Below, piece after piece: positions 1-10,430 of a stretch of 64,000 bases of DNA; within the stretch, counting starts at the first letter, position 1; every line of letters begins with the position of its first letter. The stretch comes from Rhizobium rhizogenes NBRC 13257 (GTDB lineage Bacteria > Pseudomonadota > Alphaproteobacteria > Rhizobiales > Rhizobiaceae): positions 1 to 64,000 of the forward strand of contig NZ_BAYX01000005.1 in assembly GCF_000696095.1 (NCBI RefSeq), given 5' to 3'. The position numbers and the translations under genes are program-made. The notes beneath the pieces are model-generated. The model did no database searches and was not told where the DNA came from. It saw only the letters and a list, made by a program, of their open reading frames with translations.

Positions 1-601
1 ATCGCTCGCCAAATGGAAAGAGAGAACGGAGTATCTCCGGACTACTTTCTGAAATGTGGAGCTCTGGCACCTTAAGGGGTGTATCGGATGCCGGTGACCC
101 CCCGTCATGGGCTGCGTCGTCCCCGATTCGGCATCGGAACAATTTCCGATCAAATGGGGCGGCGCAGTGACCATCTTTTCCGATTCCCTGGGCGGCATGC
201 CGGCCGGAGGACTGTCGCACCCGGTTCGGACAGGGCCAATTCCCGTTGATTATTGGTAGTGCCGGCGCCGAGGGTGATGCAGATAGTTGCATTTTGGCAA
301 CGGCGGCGCAGGTAGATGTCAAAGCACGCTTCATATAATTGACAAACATACGGTCCGTTTGTAAGTCATGGTTAGGACATAATTTGTCTTGCGGTCGAAC
401 ATTCGGCCGGATCGGTAGGGGCATTTCAAGGCTGTTGCCACGAGGGGAATGGGGAAGGTCCGACGGGCCTGACTCCGGCACTGGGGAGCGTATCGCGGAC
501 TTACTTGATCGCATTTATACGGCGTCGCTTCTCGTAAGCGGCGAATGTAGCTCCATGCTCGCGGAAGCGTCTGAAATGCATAATACAACCAGGAGTTCAC
601 T
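1..601. other. Intergenic region upstream of the porin gene
   Basis: I see no convincing gene in these 600 bases: the open frames present lack ribosome sites and resemble no family. A ribosome binding site (AGGAG, about 590-594) precedes the porin start. A TTGACA hexamer lies at 339-344 but has no good -10 at the right distance. The length and the lack of genes fit a long leader of the highly expressed porin, but I cannot place its transcription start. Confidence 0.5.
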
Positions 602-1693
602 ATGAATTTGAAAAGTCTTCTGATCAGCTCTGCTGCTTCGCTTGCTGCAGTTTCAGGGGCTCATGCGGCCGATGCTATCGTTGCTGCTGAACCGGAACCG
701 CTTGAATATGTTCGCATTTGCGACGCATACGGCGCCGGCTACTTCTTCATTCCGGGCACGGAAACCTGCCTCAAGATCGGCGGCATGGTTCGTACCGAAG
801 GCAAGTGGTACGATGCGTACAGCCCGACCAACCGCACCGGCACGCTCTGGCACACCCGTGCGGAATTGAGCCTCGATACAGCTACCGACACTGAATACGG
901 TCCGCTGAAGACCAATTCTGTCTTCCGTTGGGACTGGGAAGAAGGCAATTCGACCAGCACGAAGCTGCTGTTCGCCAATATCAGCCTCGGCGGCTTCACC
1001 GTTGGTAAGCTCGACTCGCAGTACAACCTCTTTGTGGGTTACGCTGGCGACGTCATCAACGACGACGTGATCTATGACGGCCCGTACGAACTCAACCAGT
1101 TGACCTACAACTACGATGCCGGCAACGGCTTCACGGCTGTGATCTCGCTGGAAGACAGCAACTCCAGCGGCTCGGATGCCTCTTATGGATCGAGCTGGTG
1201 GGCCGACGACAAGGCGAACCATTACGCGCCTGACGCTGTTGCCGGTATTGGCTACAAGACCGGTGCATGGGCCTTCAAGGTCGTCGGTGGTTATGACTCC
1301 ATCGTCGAAGAAGGTGCTGTCAAGGCTCGTGTCGATGCCGACTTCGGCGCGTTCTCGGCCTTCTTGATGGGTGGCTACAACACCGACGGCAACAAGCTGA
1401 ACAAGTATGCCGGCACGAACCTCGATCGTTCTGCTTGCCCCGTTAATGATGAGTCGAAGTGCGGTTGGGGCGACTGGGCAGTTTGGGGCGGCGTTGGCGT
1501 TCCGATCAACGAAAAGCTGAAGTGGAACCTGCAGCTCGCCTACACCGACTCGAAGATCTTTGCCGCGACCACGAACGTCAAGTTCAACCCGGTCAAGAAC
1601 CTGCTGATCGAACCGGAAGTTTCCTACACGAACTTCGATTCCGTCAATGCAGATCAGTGGGCTGGTATCCTGCGCTTCCAGCGCAGCTTCTAA
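602..1693 (+). CDS. ropA: Outer membrane porin, RopA/Omp2b family
   Basis: This is a 363-residue general-diffusion porin of the alphaproteobacterial type, expected to form a trimeric beta-barrel in the outer membrane. A signal peptide covers about residues 1-22 and ends in AHAAD. The mature protein starts with the acidic PEPLEYVRICDAYG segment typical of rhizobial and Brucella porins, followed by the GYFFIPGTETCLKIGG strand. The rest alternates short aromatic strands with loops and ends in a C-terminal phenylalanine (RFQRSF), the usual barrel-assembly signal. A clear ribosome site (AGGAG) sits 7 bases before the ATG. Codon choice is strongly biased to C-ending codons, as in highly expressed genes. 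The gene stands alone and is followed by a series of hairpins. Family assignment is firm; the exact paralog (RopA1/A2) is not. Confidence 0.93.
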   Translation: MNLKSLLISSAASLAAVSGAHAADAIVAAEPEPLEYVRICDAYGAGYFFIPGTETCLKIGGMVRTEGKWYDAYSPTNRTGTLWHTRAELSLDTATDTEYGPLKTNSVFRWDWEEGNSTSTKLLFANISLGGFTVGKLDSQYNLFVGYAGDVINDDVIYDGPYELNQLTYNYDAGNGFTAVISLEDSNSSGSDASYGSSWWADDKANHYAPDAVAGIGYKTGAWAFKVVGGYDSIVEEGAVKARVDADFGAFSAFLMGGYNTDGNKLNKYAGTNLDRSACPVNDESKCGWGDWAVWGGVGVPINEKLKWNLQLAYTDSKIFAATTNVKFNPVKNLLIEPEVSYTNFDSVNADQWAGILRFQRSF

Positions 1694-1700
1694 TCCAAAG

Positions 1701-1819
1701 TTATCCGGACTCGTACCGGATAAGAGAAGCCTGTCGTTTCCAATCCGCCAGGCTTCTCACATTGATCGGTTGACCTCCGATCAAAGAAGGAAGGATCCGG
1801 TTTTCCCTACCGGATCCTT
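1701..1819 (+). terminator. Four tandem hairpins in the porin 3' untranslated region
   Basis: Four perfect inverted repeats follow the porin stop codon in 119 bases: 1701-1723 (8-bp stem, 7-base loop), 1724-1758 (10-bp stem, 15-base loop), 1762-1784 (8-bp stem, 7-base loop) and 1791-1819 (11-bp stem, 7-base loop). None is followed by a clear run of T, so a plain intrinsic terminator is not obvious. They may terminate transcription, protect the mRNA 3' end or form a processed 3' RNA. The downstream TetR gene points the other way and would also be served by a terminator here. Confidence 0.6.
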
Positions 1820-1875
1820 CTCAATTAAGCACTTGCAGCCGGGCTAGCCTGGATTTCGATCAGCTCAATTCGATC

Positions 1876-2508
1876 TCAAGTCGTTGCCGCCATGTTCTGC
1901 ACTTCATGTTTCGGAAACCAGGCGGTGAGGATCATGTTGATGAGGGCTTGCCCACAAGGCGCCAAGTCAAAGTCGCCCTTGTCGAGAGCCCATTCGTAGA
2001 CCAGTCCGCCAATTGCCGCAGTCAACGTGGAAGCAGCGGTCTCCGGCGTCCATGGACAGGGCAAGGCGTTAGCCGTGCTCATGGAACAGAAGATCCTCGC
2101 AAAGTGTTCCTGCATTTCATGCCGAAAAGACGTGCCGCTGTCACAGTCAGCGAACGACATGTCGAGATACATGATGACTTTCAGCATCCCGCGTTTGCGT
2201 GGATCCTGTTGAAGCTCTGCGAAGATCGCCGAAATTGTATCGACGACCAGTTCGAGCGGATTGGGGGGGTGCTCTTCGGATACCCGCTCCGCTAGATCCC
2301 GAAACGGCTGCCGTGCCTCATCGCGGATCGCAAGCAAAAGGCCCTGCTTGTTTCTGAAATGCCAGTGAACTGCTCCGCGTGTGACGCCAGCGGCGACGGC
2401 TATTTCTTCCAGCGTGACATTTTCATATCCGTTGTCGAGAAACAACGTTTCCGCCGAATGCAATATTACACGTCGCGTTTCCGCCGCCTCCTCCTTTGTG
2501 CGCCTCAT
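1876..2508 (-). CDS. TetR/AcrR-family transcriptional repressor
   Basis: This 210-residue protein has a TetR DNA-binding domain at about residues 9-57, with the helix-turn-helix core VTLEEIAVAAGVTRGAVHWH and the following FRNKQGL motif. The C-terminal ligand-binding half is less conserved; its beginning (PRKRGML) and overall length resemble AcrR/TtgR repressors that control multidrug efflux pumps. No pump gene is adjacent, so the target is unknown; the nearest divergent gene is over 300 bases away on the same strand. A TATAAT-like -10 lies upstream of the start on the reverse strand (near 2560), without a good -35. The family is clear; the efflux role is inference from the subfamily alone. 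Confidence 0.85.
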   Translation of the reverse strand: MRRTKEEAAETRRVILHSAETLFLDNGYENVTLEEIAVAAGVTRGAVHWHFRNKQGLLLAIRDEARQPFRDLAERVSEEHPPNPLELVVDTISAIFAELQQDPRKRGMLKVIMYLDMSFADCDSGTSFRHEMQEHFARIFCSMSTANALPCPWTPETAASTLTAAIGGLVYEWALDKGDFDLAPCGQALINMILTAWFPKHEVQNMAATT

Positions 2509-2878
2509 CTAATTCTCCACTAAAACTAACGTCCAAGCGCCCCCCTGACCGAAGCCCCACATTATAGTCATAGCGTCGATTATTTTATTGACAATATTGC
2601 TTATGTCGTACCACCGGCCGACTGTCGCATGCCGCGCACATTTTTTGGGTTGCAAGCCGGCGGAGTCTCGTATCTTGCCCAACGACAGACGTTTTCAAGC
2701 TCCTGCAAGACCAATCCCGCCATCTTGGCCCGTTCCGCCGGTGCATGTGATAGTAGCGGCGCGGCCACCGCTGAGATTCGCGTCTATGCGACTTCGACAT
2801 CTGCCCGCTTTTATGCCGGCCTTGTTCACGACGGATGGGAATCATGGGGAAGTCGCCCGAACAAACACGAGCGGGACC
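2509..2878. other. Intergenic region between tetR-type and ligI-type genes
   Basis: About 370 bases hold the probable TetR promoter at the left side and no gene I can support. One reverse-strand frame carries short protein-like stretches (for example near 2700-2790) but has no ribosome site and no continuous coding pattern, so at most it is a gene remnant. Confidence 0.4.
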
Positions 2879-3766
2879 CTAGAGCTGCCAATAGAGCCGC
2901 ATCGGATTGTCGACGAGCAGCTTGCGCTGCAGCGTCTCGGTCGGCGCGATGCGGGGGATGAAGTCGACCAATGCTCCGTCATCGGGCATGTGATTCTTCA
3001 TATTGGGATGCGGCCAGTCCGTCCCCCACAGCACGCGGTCTGGGAAGCGCTCGACCAGAGTGCGCGCGAAAGGGACGACATCGTCATAGTCCGGCGGGCC
3101 GCTCTTGGAGAGACGCTCGGGGCAGCTGACCTTGGACCAGATGTTGTCGCGCTCCATCAGAGCCACGAAGCGACCGAATTCCGGACCATCGACTGGTTTC
3201 GTAACGTCGGGCCGGCCCATATGATCGACGACGACCGTGGTGGGCAGGCTGGTGAAGAAATCCCAGCGCTCTTCAAGATCTGCCGCCTCGAAATAGATGA
3301 CGATGTGCCAGCCGAGCGGCGCGATACGCTCGATGATGCCGCGATAATAGGCGTCCGGCTTCGGATCCACGAGCCGGCGAACGAAGTTGAAGCGCACACC
3401 ACGCACGCCGGCCGCATCCATCTCGGCAAGTGCCTCCTCGGTCACGTCGGGGCGAACCGTCGCAACGCCACGAGCTCGTCCATTGGCGGTGCGAAGCGCG
3501 TCGACCAGCGCACGGTTGTCGGCACCATGGCACGTCGCCTGCACGATCACATTGCGCTCGAAGCCGAGGAAATCCCTGAGCGTGAACAGCTTGTCCTTGC
3601 CGGCATCGCAGGGGGTGTATTTGCGTTCCGGTGCATAGGGGAAGACATCGCCAGGCCCGAAGACGTGGCAATGCGCGTCCACCGCACCCGCCGGCAGTTG
3701 GAAGGCCGGCCTGGAAGGCGTGGGATCGAAGCTGAGCCAGTCGGCGTCCATCGTGAAGGCACTCAT
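2879..3766 (-). CDS. ligI: Amidohydrolase, 2-pyrone-4,6-dicarboxylate hydrolase (LigI-like)
   Basis: This 295-residue TIM-barrel hydrolase resembles LigI, which opens the lactone ring of 2-pyrone-4,6-dicarboxylate to give 4-oxalomesaconate in the protocatechuate 4,5-cleavage pathway. The metal-site motif DAHCHVFGP is at about residues 28-36, a VVDHMGRPD segment at about 195-203 and the terminal WGTDWPHPNM motif at about 243-252, all characteristic of this family. Ordinary LigI homologs are about 290-300 residues, so it is full length. The other pathway genes (ligAB, ligC, ligJ, ligK) are not in the window, but a LysR regulator and a dicarboxylate-type symporter lie next to it. Related amidohydrolases act on other lactones, so the substrate is likely but not proven. 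Confidence 0.8.
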   Translation of the reverse strand: MSAFTMDADWLSFDPTPSRPAFQLPAGAVDAHCHVFGPGDVFPYAPERKYTPCDAGKDKLFTLRDFLGFERNVIVQATCHGADNRALVDALRTANGRARGVATVRPDVTEEALAEMDAAGVRGVRFNFVRRLVDPKPDAYYRGIIERIAPLGWHIVIYFEAADLEERWDFFTSLPTTVVVDHMGRPDVTKPVDGPEFGRFVALMERDNIWSKVSCPERLSKSGPPDYDDVVPFARTLVERFPDRVLWGTDWPHPNMKNHMPDDGALVDFIPRIAPTETLQRKLLVDNPMRLYWQL

Positions 3767-4081
3767 AGGCTGCGCACCTCAGCTTGGGCGTCGGCATCCA
3801 TGATATTGTTTTCCGCGCTCCTCGCGTCGAAAGGTGCGGCGGCGGCGTGATGGTCGTGACAATCGATGATCATGCGCGAGATGTTCCTGTCGCGTGGAGA
3901 ATGGTGTCGAGACTTCGGGAAGAGATGCGATATCGAGGGCGCGGACGATGTTCGGCCGGGAGTTCCCCAACCTGTTTCGCGGCTTCGCCGAATCTGACAA
4001 GAGCTATCGTCATCGTCTCTCCCGCGCCGTTTTTACCCATAATGCCAGCGTATGGGCGTATCGGAAGCGGTCAGGGGCTAT
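3767..4081. other. Gap between ligI-type and lysR genes
   Basis: About 315 bases separate two genes that point the same way. No gene is supported: frames here are short and without ribosome sites. It presumably holds the promoter of the hydrolase and the end of the LysR transcript. Confidence 0.4.
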
Positions 4082-5296
4082 TCAAATTCCTGAAGATCGC
4101 TTTGCGCCGGCGATGGTCAATTCGCTTAGCAGATCAGCCTGTGCAGCCGTCGGCAGCCAGTCGGCGCGGGTGGTTACGCCGATCTGGCGGCGGGAGCCTT
4201 GAACGGGGCCTCCGATCGGCGCGAGCAGTCCCGATGCCTGCTCGATCCGGAACTGGTCGGTGGACATCAGGGCAAGCCAGTCTCCATCCAGCAGGAGCCA
4301 GCGCGCCATCAGGATGGAGCTGCATTCGATCCGCCTTGCCGGCAGCGCGGGGTCGATGAACAGTGCCTCCCACCGCGCGCGCATGGGCGAGCCCTGTGCG
4401 CCGATCACCCAGGGATAATTCGCCAGATCTGCGGGATCGGGATCGCTGGAGCCAGCAAGCGGGTGGCGAGATCGCGCGACGATGAACAGGTCGTCCTCAA
4501 ACAGCGGCCGCTGGAGGATATCGCGCGTCGGCGCGGGATCGCGAAGTGCGCCGACCACCATGTCGATTTCTCCATTGCGCAGCGCCGCCAGCAGATCGGA
4601 ATAAGGTCCTTCGATGATCGTGATGGCAGTGTAGGGATGATTGCGTGTGAAACCGGCGAGCGCCTCAGGCAGCAATCCAGCCCGCGGGAGGGGCAGGGCG
4701 CCGATCCTGATGGTACCAGCACCCGCCTGTTCCAGCGCGGCCAACTCGTCGAAACCAGCCTGGAGCTCAGCTGCCATCAACCGGATCGCCGAAACCAGCC
4801 GCATACCCGCCGGGGTCGGCCGCATGGACCGACCCGCCCGGAACACCAGGGGCAGGCCCAGGATTGCCTCCAGTTCCTTGACAGCCCGATGCACGGATGG
4901 CTGGGAGAGGCCAATTTCACGGGCAGCCAGAGAATAACTGCCGGCCTTCTCGACCGCAGCAAGTGCATGAAACTGCCCCATGGACACCAGGCGCTCCAGA
5001 TAGGCGATCGGCTTCAGCCGCGCCGAACGGCGCAGCCTGCGCCCACTGTCGATGATGCGCTCCAGCCCCCGTTCGACGCGGGCAAGGAAGAGATGGCCTG
5101 CCTGCGTGGGAGACGCGCCGCTCGGCTGGCGATCGAAGAGGCGATGGCCGAGCAGCGCTTCCAGTTTGGCCAGCGCCTGCGTCAATGCCGGTTGAGAGAG
5201 GTTCACGGCAGCGGAAGCGCCGCTGATGCTCCCTTGGCGCAGCACCGCCAATGCCGCATCGAGGTGGCGCAAACTCAAATCGAAGGTGGAAACCAT
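4082..5296 (-). CDS. LysR-family regulator with two N-terminal DNA-binding domains
   Basis: At 404 residues this is about 100 longer than an ordinary LysR regulator, because the helix-turn-helix domain occurs twice. The first copy covers about residues 7-65 (RHLDAALAVLRQGSISGASA, then LSQPALTQALAKLE, GHRLFDR). The second covers about 105-165 (FHALAAVEKAGSYSLAAREI, then LSQPSVHRAVKELE, GLPLVFR). A normal LysR effector-binding domain follows from about 190. Such double-HTH LysR proteins exist in proteobacteria, but how they bind DNA is little studied. It lies between the ligI-like gene and a divergent symporter, so control of pyrone-dicarboxylate or related acid use is a reasonable inference. 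Confidence 0.85.
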   Translation of the reverse strand: MVSTFDLSLRHLDAALAVLRQGSISGASAAVNLSQPALTQALAKLEALLGHRLFDRQPSGASPTQAGHLFLARVERGLERIIDSGRRLRRSARLKPIAYLERLVSMGQFHALAAVEKAGSYSLAAREIGLSQPSVHRAVKELEAILGLPLVFRAGRSMRPTPAGMRLVSAIRLMAAELQAGFDELAALEQAGAGTIRIGALPLPRAGLLPEALAGFTRNHPYTAITIIEGPYSDLLAALRNGEIDMVVGALRDPAPTRDILQRPLFEDDLFIVARSRHPLAGSSDPDPADLANYPWVIGAQGSPMRARWEALFIDPALPARRIECSSILMARWLLLDGDWLALMSTDQFRIEQASGLLAPIGGPVQGSRRQIGVTTRADWLPTAAQADLLSELTIAGAKRSSGI

Positions 5297-5525
5297 GTGA
5301 GCATCTATAGCAGCAGCTTATATCCAGGACAAGATTCCGTGTGGCGTCCCGGGGCAATGGCAGGCAGCTATAGGAGGATTGATCGCTGAAGGTTTCTCCG
5401 GCGGCGGTGAGGATTTTGCGAATATCCGCTCGGGGCGAGGCGACGGGAGCGGAGGATGGTGCGAATGGCGGGCTGTTCGATCACCGGTGCCTTCGCTCGA
5501 GGAAACATGAAATGGGGGAGGAGAG

Positions 5526-6875
5526 ATGATGGACGGTCTCGTAAGCGAGAAGCAGAGTGACGTGAAGACGCCGCCTTTGACGCCCAAGTCGAGGCGTTTC
5601 GGTATTGCGGGCCAGCTTTGGTTCCAGGTGCTGATCGGCACGGCGGCGGGCGTGATTGTCGGCCATTTCTGGCCGGAATTCGGAGCCTCGATGAAGCCGT
5701 TCGGCGATGCCTTCATCTCGCTCATCCGCATCATGATCGGGCCGGTGATCTTCTGCACGGTGGTGCATGGCATTGCCAGCATGACGGACATGAAGCGCGT
5801 CGGCCGGCTCGCGTTGAAATCGATCATTTATTTCGAGGCAATCACCATTTTTGCCCTCGTCTTTGCACTCGTGGCGGCCGATCTGTGGCGGCCGGGCGCA
5901 GACATGAACATCGACCCGGCAATGCTCGATACCAAGGCGATCGCCAGCTACATCGCGACCGCCCATGAGCAAAGCATCTCCGGCTACCTGCTTCATATCA
6001 TCCCCAAGACCTACGCCTCTGCCTTCACCGAGGGCGAAGTACTCCAGGTTCTGTTCGTCTCGGTGCTGTTTGGGATTGCGCTGGCTGCGATCGGCGAGCG
6101 TGGAAAGCCGGCTTTTGCACTGATCGAAAGCCTGTCGAGTGCCTTCTTCAAGATCGTTGGCTACGTCATGTATTTTGCGCCGATCGGCGCCTTCGGTGCG
6201 ATCGCTTTTACGGTCGGCCGATTCGGATCGGGGTCGTTGCTGGCGCTTGGCGAATTGATTGTCGAGTTCTTTATCGTCTGTGCGCTTTTCACGGCGATCG
6301 TGCTCGGGCTGGTCGCGCACTGGGTGGGCGTCAGCCTCTGGAAGCTGCTGGTCTATATGCGTGAGGAGATCGTGATCGTCGCCGCGACGACCTCCACCGA
6401 GACGGTGTTGCCGCGCGTCATACAGAAGATGCGGGACGTGGGCTGCGAGGAGAGCGTCGTCGGCTTCGTCGTGCCCGCCGGTTACTCTTTTAATCTCGAC
6501 GGTACCTGCCTTTACCTGACGACGGTGGTGGTGTTTCTGGCCCAGGCAACGAACACGCATCTGACCCTTTGGCACGAGCTTGGTCTGATCGCGGTGCTGT
6601 TGCTGACGTCCAAGGGTGCGGCCGGCGTGGCGGGTGCCGCGTTCGTCGTGCTGGCGGCGACGCTGAACACCACGGGCATCATCCCCGTCGCAAGCATCGC
6701 GCTTATCCTGGGCATTCACCGCATTCTGGCCGAGGGGCTGACCTTCGTGAACCTGATCGGCAATTGCCTGGCGACGATCGTCATTGCCAGATGGGAAGGG
6801 GCGATCGACGAAACTCGCCTCGCAGAGACGATAGGCACAGCATCCCAGCGGCGCCGACACCTCGCCACCGCGTAA
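5526..6875 (+). CDS. Dicarboxylate/amino acid:cation symporter (DctA family)
   Basis: This 449-residue inner-membrane protein belongs to the DAACS family of sodium- or proton-coupled C4-dicarboxylate transporters. The first reentrant-loop motif reads TTSTETVLPRV, where DctA has a serine-rich version ending in ESALP; the conserved FNLDGTCLYL motif and the final NLIGNCLATIVIARWEG segment are both present. Eight membrane segments and two hairpins fit the family fold. A strong ribosome site (GGAGGAGAG) precedes the ATG at 5526; a second ATG follows at once. The divergent double-HTH LysR gene and the ligI-like hydrolase suggest that it imports an aromatic-derived or tricarboxylate-like acid rather than succinate. 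The substrate remains unproven. Confidence 0.88.
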   Translation: MMDGLVSEKQSDVKTPPLTPKSRRFGIAGQLWFQVLIGTAAGVIVGHFWPEFGASMKPFGDAFISLIRIMIGPVIFCTVVHGIASMTDMKRVGRLALKSIIYFEAITIFALVFALVAADLWRPGADMNIDPAMLDTKAIASYIATAHEQSISGYLLHIIPKTYASAFTEGEVLQVLFVSVLFGIALAAIGERGKPAFALIESLSSAFFKIVGYVMYFAPIGAFGAIAFTVGRFGSGSLLALGELIVEFFIVCALFTAIVLGLVAHWVGVSLWKLLVYMREEIVIVAATTSTETVLPRVIQKMRDVGCEESVVGFVVPAGYSFNLDGTCLYLTTVVVFLAQATNTHLTLWHELGLIAVLLLTSKGAAGVAGAAFVVLAATLNTTGIIPVASIALILGIHRILAEGLTFVNLIGNCLATIVIARWEGAIDETRLAETIGTASQRRRHLATA

Positions 6876-6951
6876 CCACGGACATATCGGATGGCTTACC
6901 TCCTGCAATCCGGACGCATTCCAAGAGCAAGCGAGTTTCTGAAAGACGCTG

Positions 6952-7119
6952 TCAGAGAAGGCGGTCGTCTTCAGTCGGTTGCCGTGCACGGGACCGTGCG
7001 CCGTCCGCGCCGGATTTCTTGGGCTCTTCGACTGCTGTTTCGTGGATTTTGTCGGGGCGCTTGTCCTCGACGTCCTTCGGCAAGGGCTTCGGGTCGGCCT
7101 TTTTCTCGAAACGGATCAT
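6952..7119 (-). CDS. Small hydrophilic protein of unknown function
   Basis: This 55-residue protein begins MIRFEKKADPKPLPKDVEDK and is rich in lysine, glutamate, aspartate and proline, so it is probably disordered and soluble. An AGGAGA ribosome site 6 bases before the ATG at 7119 supports this start over upstream ATG codons. The style resembles short conserved proteins of Rhizobiaceae, but I recognise no domain. It lies downstream of a terminator that ends the 127-residue membrane protein gene, so it probably has its own promoter. A function cannot be proposed. Confidence 0.6.
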   Translation of the reverse strand: MIRFEKKADPKPLPKDVEDKRPDKIHETAVEEPKKSGADGARSRARQPTEDDRLL

Positions 7120-7144
7120 TGTCGTTCTCCTGCGCTGACAGATT

Positions 7145-7179
7145 GAAAAAGCGCTCCCCACAAATGTGGGGGCGCTTCT
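7145..7179 (-). terminator. Intrinsic terminator of the 127-residue membrane protein gene
   Basis: A GC-rich hairpin with arms AAGCGC...CACA and TGTG...GCGCTT (one bulged base) is followed on the reverse strand by five T. It lies just after the stop codon at 7192 and before the small gene that starts at 7119. Confidence 0.75.
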
Positions 7180-7191
7180 GAAACGAAAGTC

Positions 7192-7575
7192 TTACATGGC
7201 GAGGGCGATAGCGCAGCCCTCGACATTGCGGCTCTCGGGTGTGGTCTCGCCGGGCATCATTGCCCAACCGCCGGTTTCGACGAACTGGCGCTTCTTGTAG
7301 CTATCGGGAATGGCCTTGAAATCGATGAGTTTCGAGGCCGCATCCGGTGCTGCGTTGAAGCGCTGAACGCATATGGCGGATGCCAGTTCCCCGCGCGCAA
7401 CGACGCCGGCTGTCGCCGCTGCGGTGCGCGACGTGCCGCCCGTAACCCAGCCGCCCCAGCTGAAGCCGACGATCATGGTGGCGACCGCGGCGACGATGCA
7501 GGCCCATACGAGCAACGTTTTGGATGGCTGATAGCTTTCGAAACGCTGCGCGATCGATGCGCTTTGCACGGCCAT
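7192..7575 (-). CDS. Single-pass membrane protein, rhizobial conserved type
   Basis: This 127-residue protein has one membrane segment at about residues 21-43 (LLVWACIVAAVATMIVGFSW), followed by a GGWVTGG turn. The C-terminal domain, probably periplasmic, carries two cysteines (ICVQRF and EGCAIAL) that could pair. The segment AAPDAASKLIDFKAIPDSYKK resembles small conserved membrane proteins seen in Rhizobiales genomes, for which I know no function. The gene is followed by its own terminator and lies just downstream of groEL on the same strand, with a 73-base gap. No role can be assigned. Confidence 0.7.
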   Translation of the reverse strand: MAVQSASIAQRFESYQPSKTLLVWACIVAAVATMIVGFSWGGWVTGGTSRTAAATAGVVARGELASAICVQRFNAAPDAASKLIDFKAIPDSYKKRQFVETGGWAMMPGETTPESRNVEGCAIALAM

Positions 7576-7648
7576 GGCAATTTTCCTTGTCTAGGGTTGT
7601 TCAAGTTCCGCCGCCGACTAGGCTGGCCGAGCGGTGCAGGCGCTGGTG

Positions 7649-9331
<1,683 letters not shown>

Positions 9332-9649
9332 TCAGGCGACTTTTTGGGCGGCCGCATCGGTGTTTCCGACGATACCCATGATGTCGGCCTCCTTCATGAT
9401 GAGGAGTTCCTCGCCATCGATCTTGATCTCGGTTCCGGACCATTTGCCGAACAGGATCGTGTCGCCGGTCTTGACGTCGAGTGGGATCAACGCGCCGCCT
9501 TCATTGCGGACGCCCGGACCAACGGCGATGACTTCGCCTTCCTGCGGCTTTTCCTTGGCGGTGTCTGGAATGATGATCCCGCCCTTGGATTTGAGATCGC
9601 CTTCCGCGCGCCGAATGACGACGCGATCGTGGAGTGGACGGAATTTCAT
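9332..9649 (-). CDS. groES: Co-chaperonin GroES (10 kDa)
   Basis: This 105-residue protein caps the GroEL ring. It begins with the family signature [16 protein letters not shown] and carries the mobile-loop segment [20 protein letters not shown] at about residues 21-40. The [20 protein letters not shown] part near residue 70 and the IMGI motif follow in the normal order. The tail (TDAAAQKVA) is slightly longer than average. It is the first gene of a groES-groEL operon with a CIRCE element about 55 bases before the start, so heat induction through HrcA is expected. Confidence 0.97.
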   Translation of the reverse strand: MKFRPLHDRVVIRRAEGDLKSKGGIIIPDTAKEKPQEGEVIAVGPGVRNEGGALIPLDVKTGDTILFGKWSGTEIKIDGEELLIMKEADIMGIVGNTDAAAQKVA

Positions 9650-9704
9650 AGGGGTTCTTTCTGCAGCCGGTGCTTATGGCGGCTGATGTTCCTAAATAGC
9701 ACTT

Positions 9705-9731
9705 GTGGCACTCGATAGATAGGAGTGCCAA
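9705..9731 (-). promoter_or_regulatory. CIRCE operator (HrcA binding site) of groESL
   Basis: On the reverse strand this reads TTGGCACTC, nine bases, then GAGTGCCAC. That matches the CIRCE layout (TTAGCACTC-N9-GAGTGCTAA) with one change in the left arm and a symmetric change plus one more in the right. Its place 56 bases before groES is the usual one. It should be repressed by HrcA and released on heat shock. Confidence 0.88.
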
Positions 9732-10170
9732 GAAATATTGCGCACATGTGGAAATTATTATGAAATATAAATTTGATATTCTGCTCCCGATTATAACCTA
9801 CATTAGATGATTGGCGCCAATTATATGGATATTAATTCAGTATTTTATTTTGAGATTTTTGAATTTTATTGATGAATATTCGCAATGAAATCTGAATTAT
9901 CCTTGATTGAGCCCCAATGAAGTCGTATGTGTAGGGTTCAATTATTTGAGCTTTTCCGGCTTTCGCGGTGTCTGAGACTTAACGACCCGCCTGCGTCACC
10001 GAGTTCTCGATAGCGAACGCATAGCGCCGTTCCAGCGCCCGTCGCACTGTCCGAACCTTCGATGATCCCTCGCACGGACCTTGGATGTACCGGCCGAGTC
10101 CGGATCGTTCCAGTTCCGATGAGAATAGTGCAGGGAGATGCATCGGCGTCTTCCAGCGGAGAGCCGCGCC
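9732..10170. other. AT-rich intergenic region upstream of groESL
   Basis: About 440 bases, strongly AT-rich between 9735 and 9960, with no supported gene. It contains the groESL promoter region at the left and probably the promoter of the small gene at 10171. A reverse-strand open frame at its right end overlaps the better-supported 10171 gene and is rejected. Confidence 0.45.
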
Positions 10171-10428
10171 ATGACCAACCGCACCACGCAAACCGTCGTT
10201 AGCTTTTCGTTCCCATTCCTGTTGCCTGGGTTCGACGCGCCGCAACCGGCCGGCGAATACCGCGTCGATCACGACGAGGAAGTCATCGAGGGAATCTCGT
10301 GGCTTGCCTGGCGAGGCGTCGGCACCTTCATTCATCTGCCGGCAATGGCCACGCAGGGAGCAAAGCACCAAATGGTATCGATCAATCCAGCGGATCTCGA
10401 AATCGCACTCGAAAAGGACCATAAATAA
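10171..10428 (+). CDS. Small protein of unknown function
   Basis: This 85-residue protein begins MTNRTTQTVVSFSFPFLLPG. The FPFLLPGFDAPQPAGEYRVDHDEE segment and the later WRGVGTFIHLP stretch read as a compact beta-rich protein and have the style of short conserved rhizobial proteins. The ATG at 10171 is preferred over 10138 because it follows GGAGAG and starts the sequence that looks conserved. The next small gene starts 2 bases after its stop, so the two are probably co-transcribed. There are no membrane segments and no domain that I recognise. Confidence 0.6.
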   Translation: MTNRTTQTVVSFSFPFLLPGFDAPQPAGEYRVDHDEEVIEGISWLAWRGVGTFIHLPAMATQGAKHQMVSINPADLEIALEKDHK

Positions 10429-10430
10429 TC

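Noticed and set aside
1..601. Two overlapping open frames of about 90 residues before the porin
   Set aside because: They are on opposite strands of the same sequence, have no ribosome sites and look like random frames.
2588..3850. Long forward-strand open frame (420 residues) over the LigI-like gene
   Set aside because: It is antisense to the well-conserved amidohydrolase, has low-complexity composition and no family features; it is a shadow of a GC-rich gene.
9979..10422. Reverse-strand 147-residue open frame
   Set aside because: It lies antisense to the two small genes at 10171-10748, which have better starts and spacing; no ribosome site on the reverse strand.
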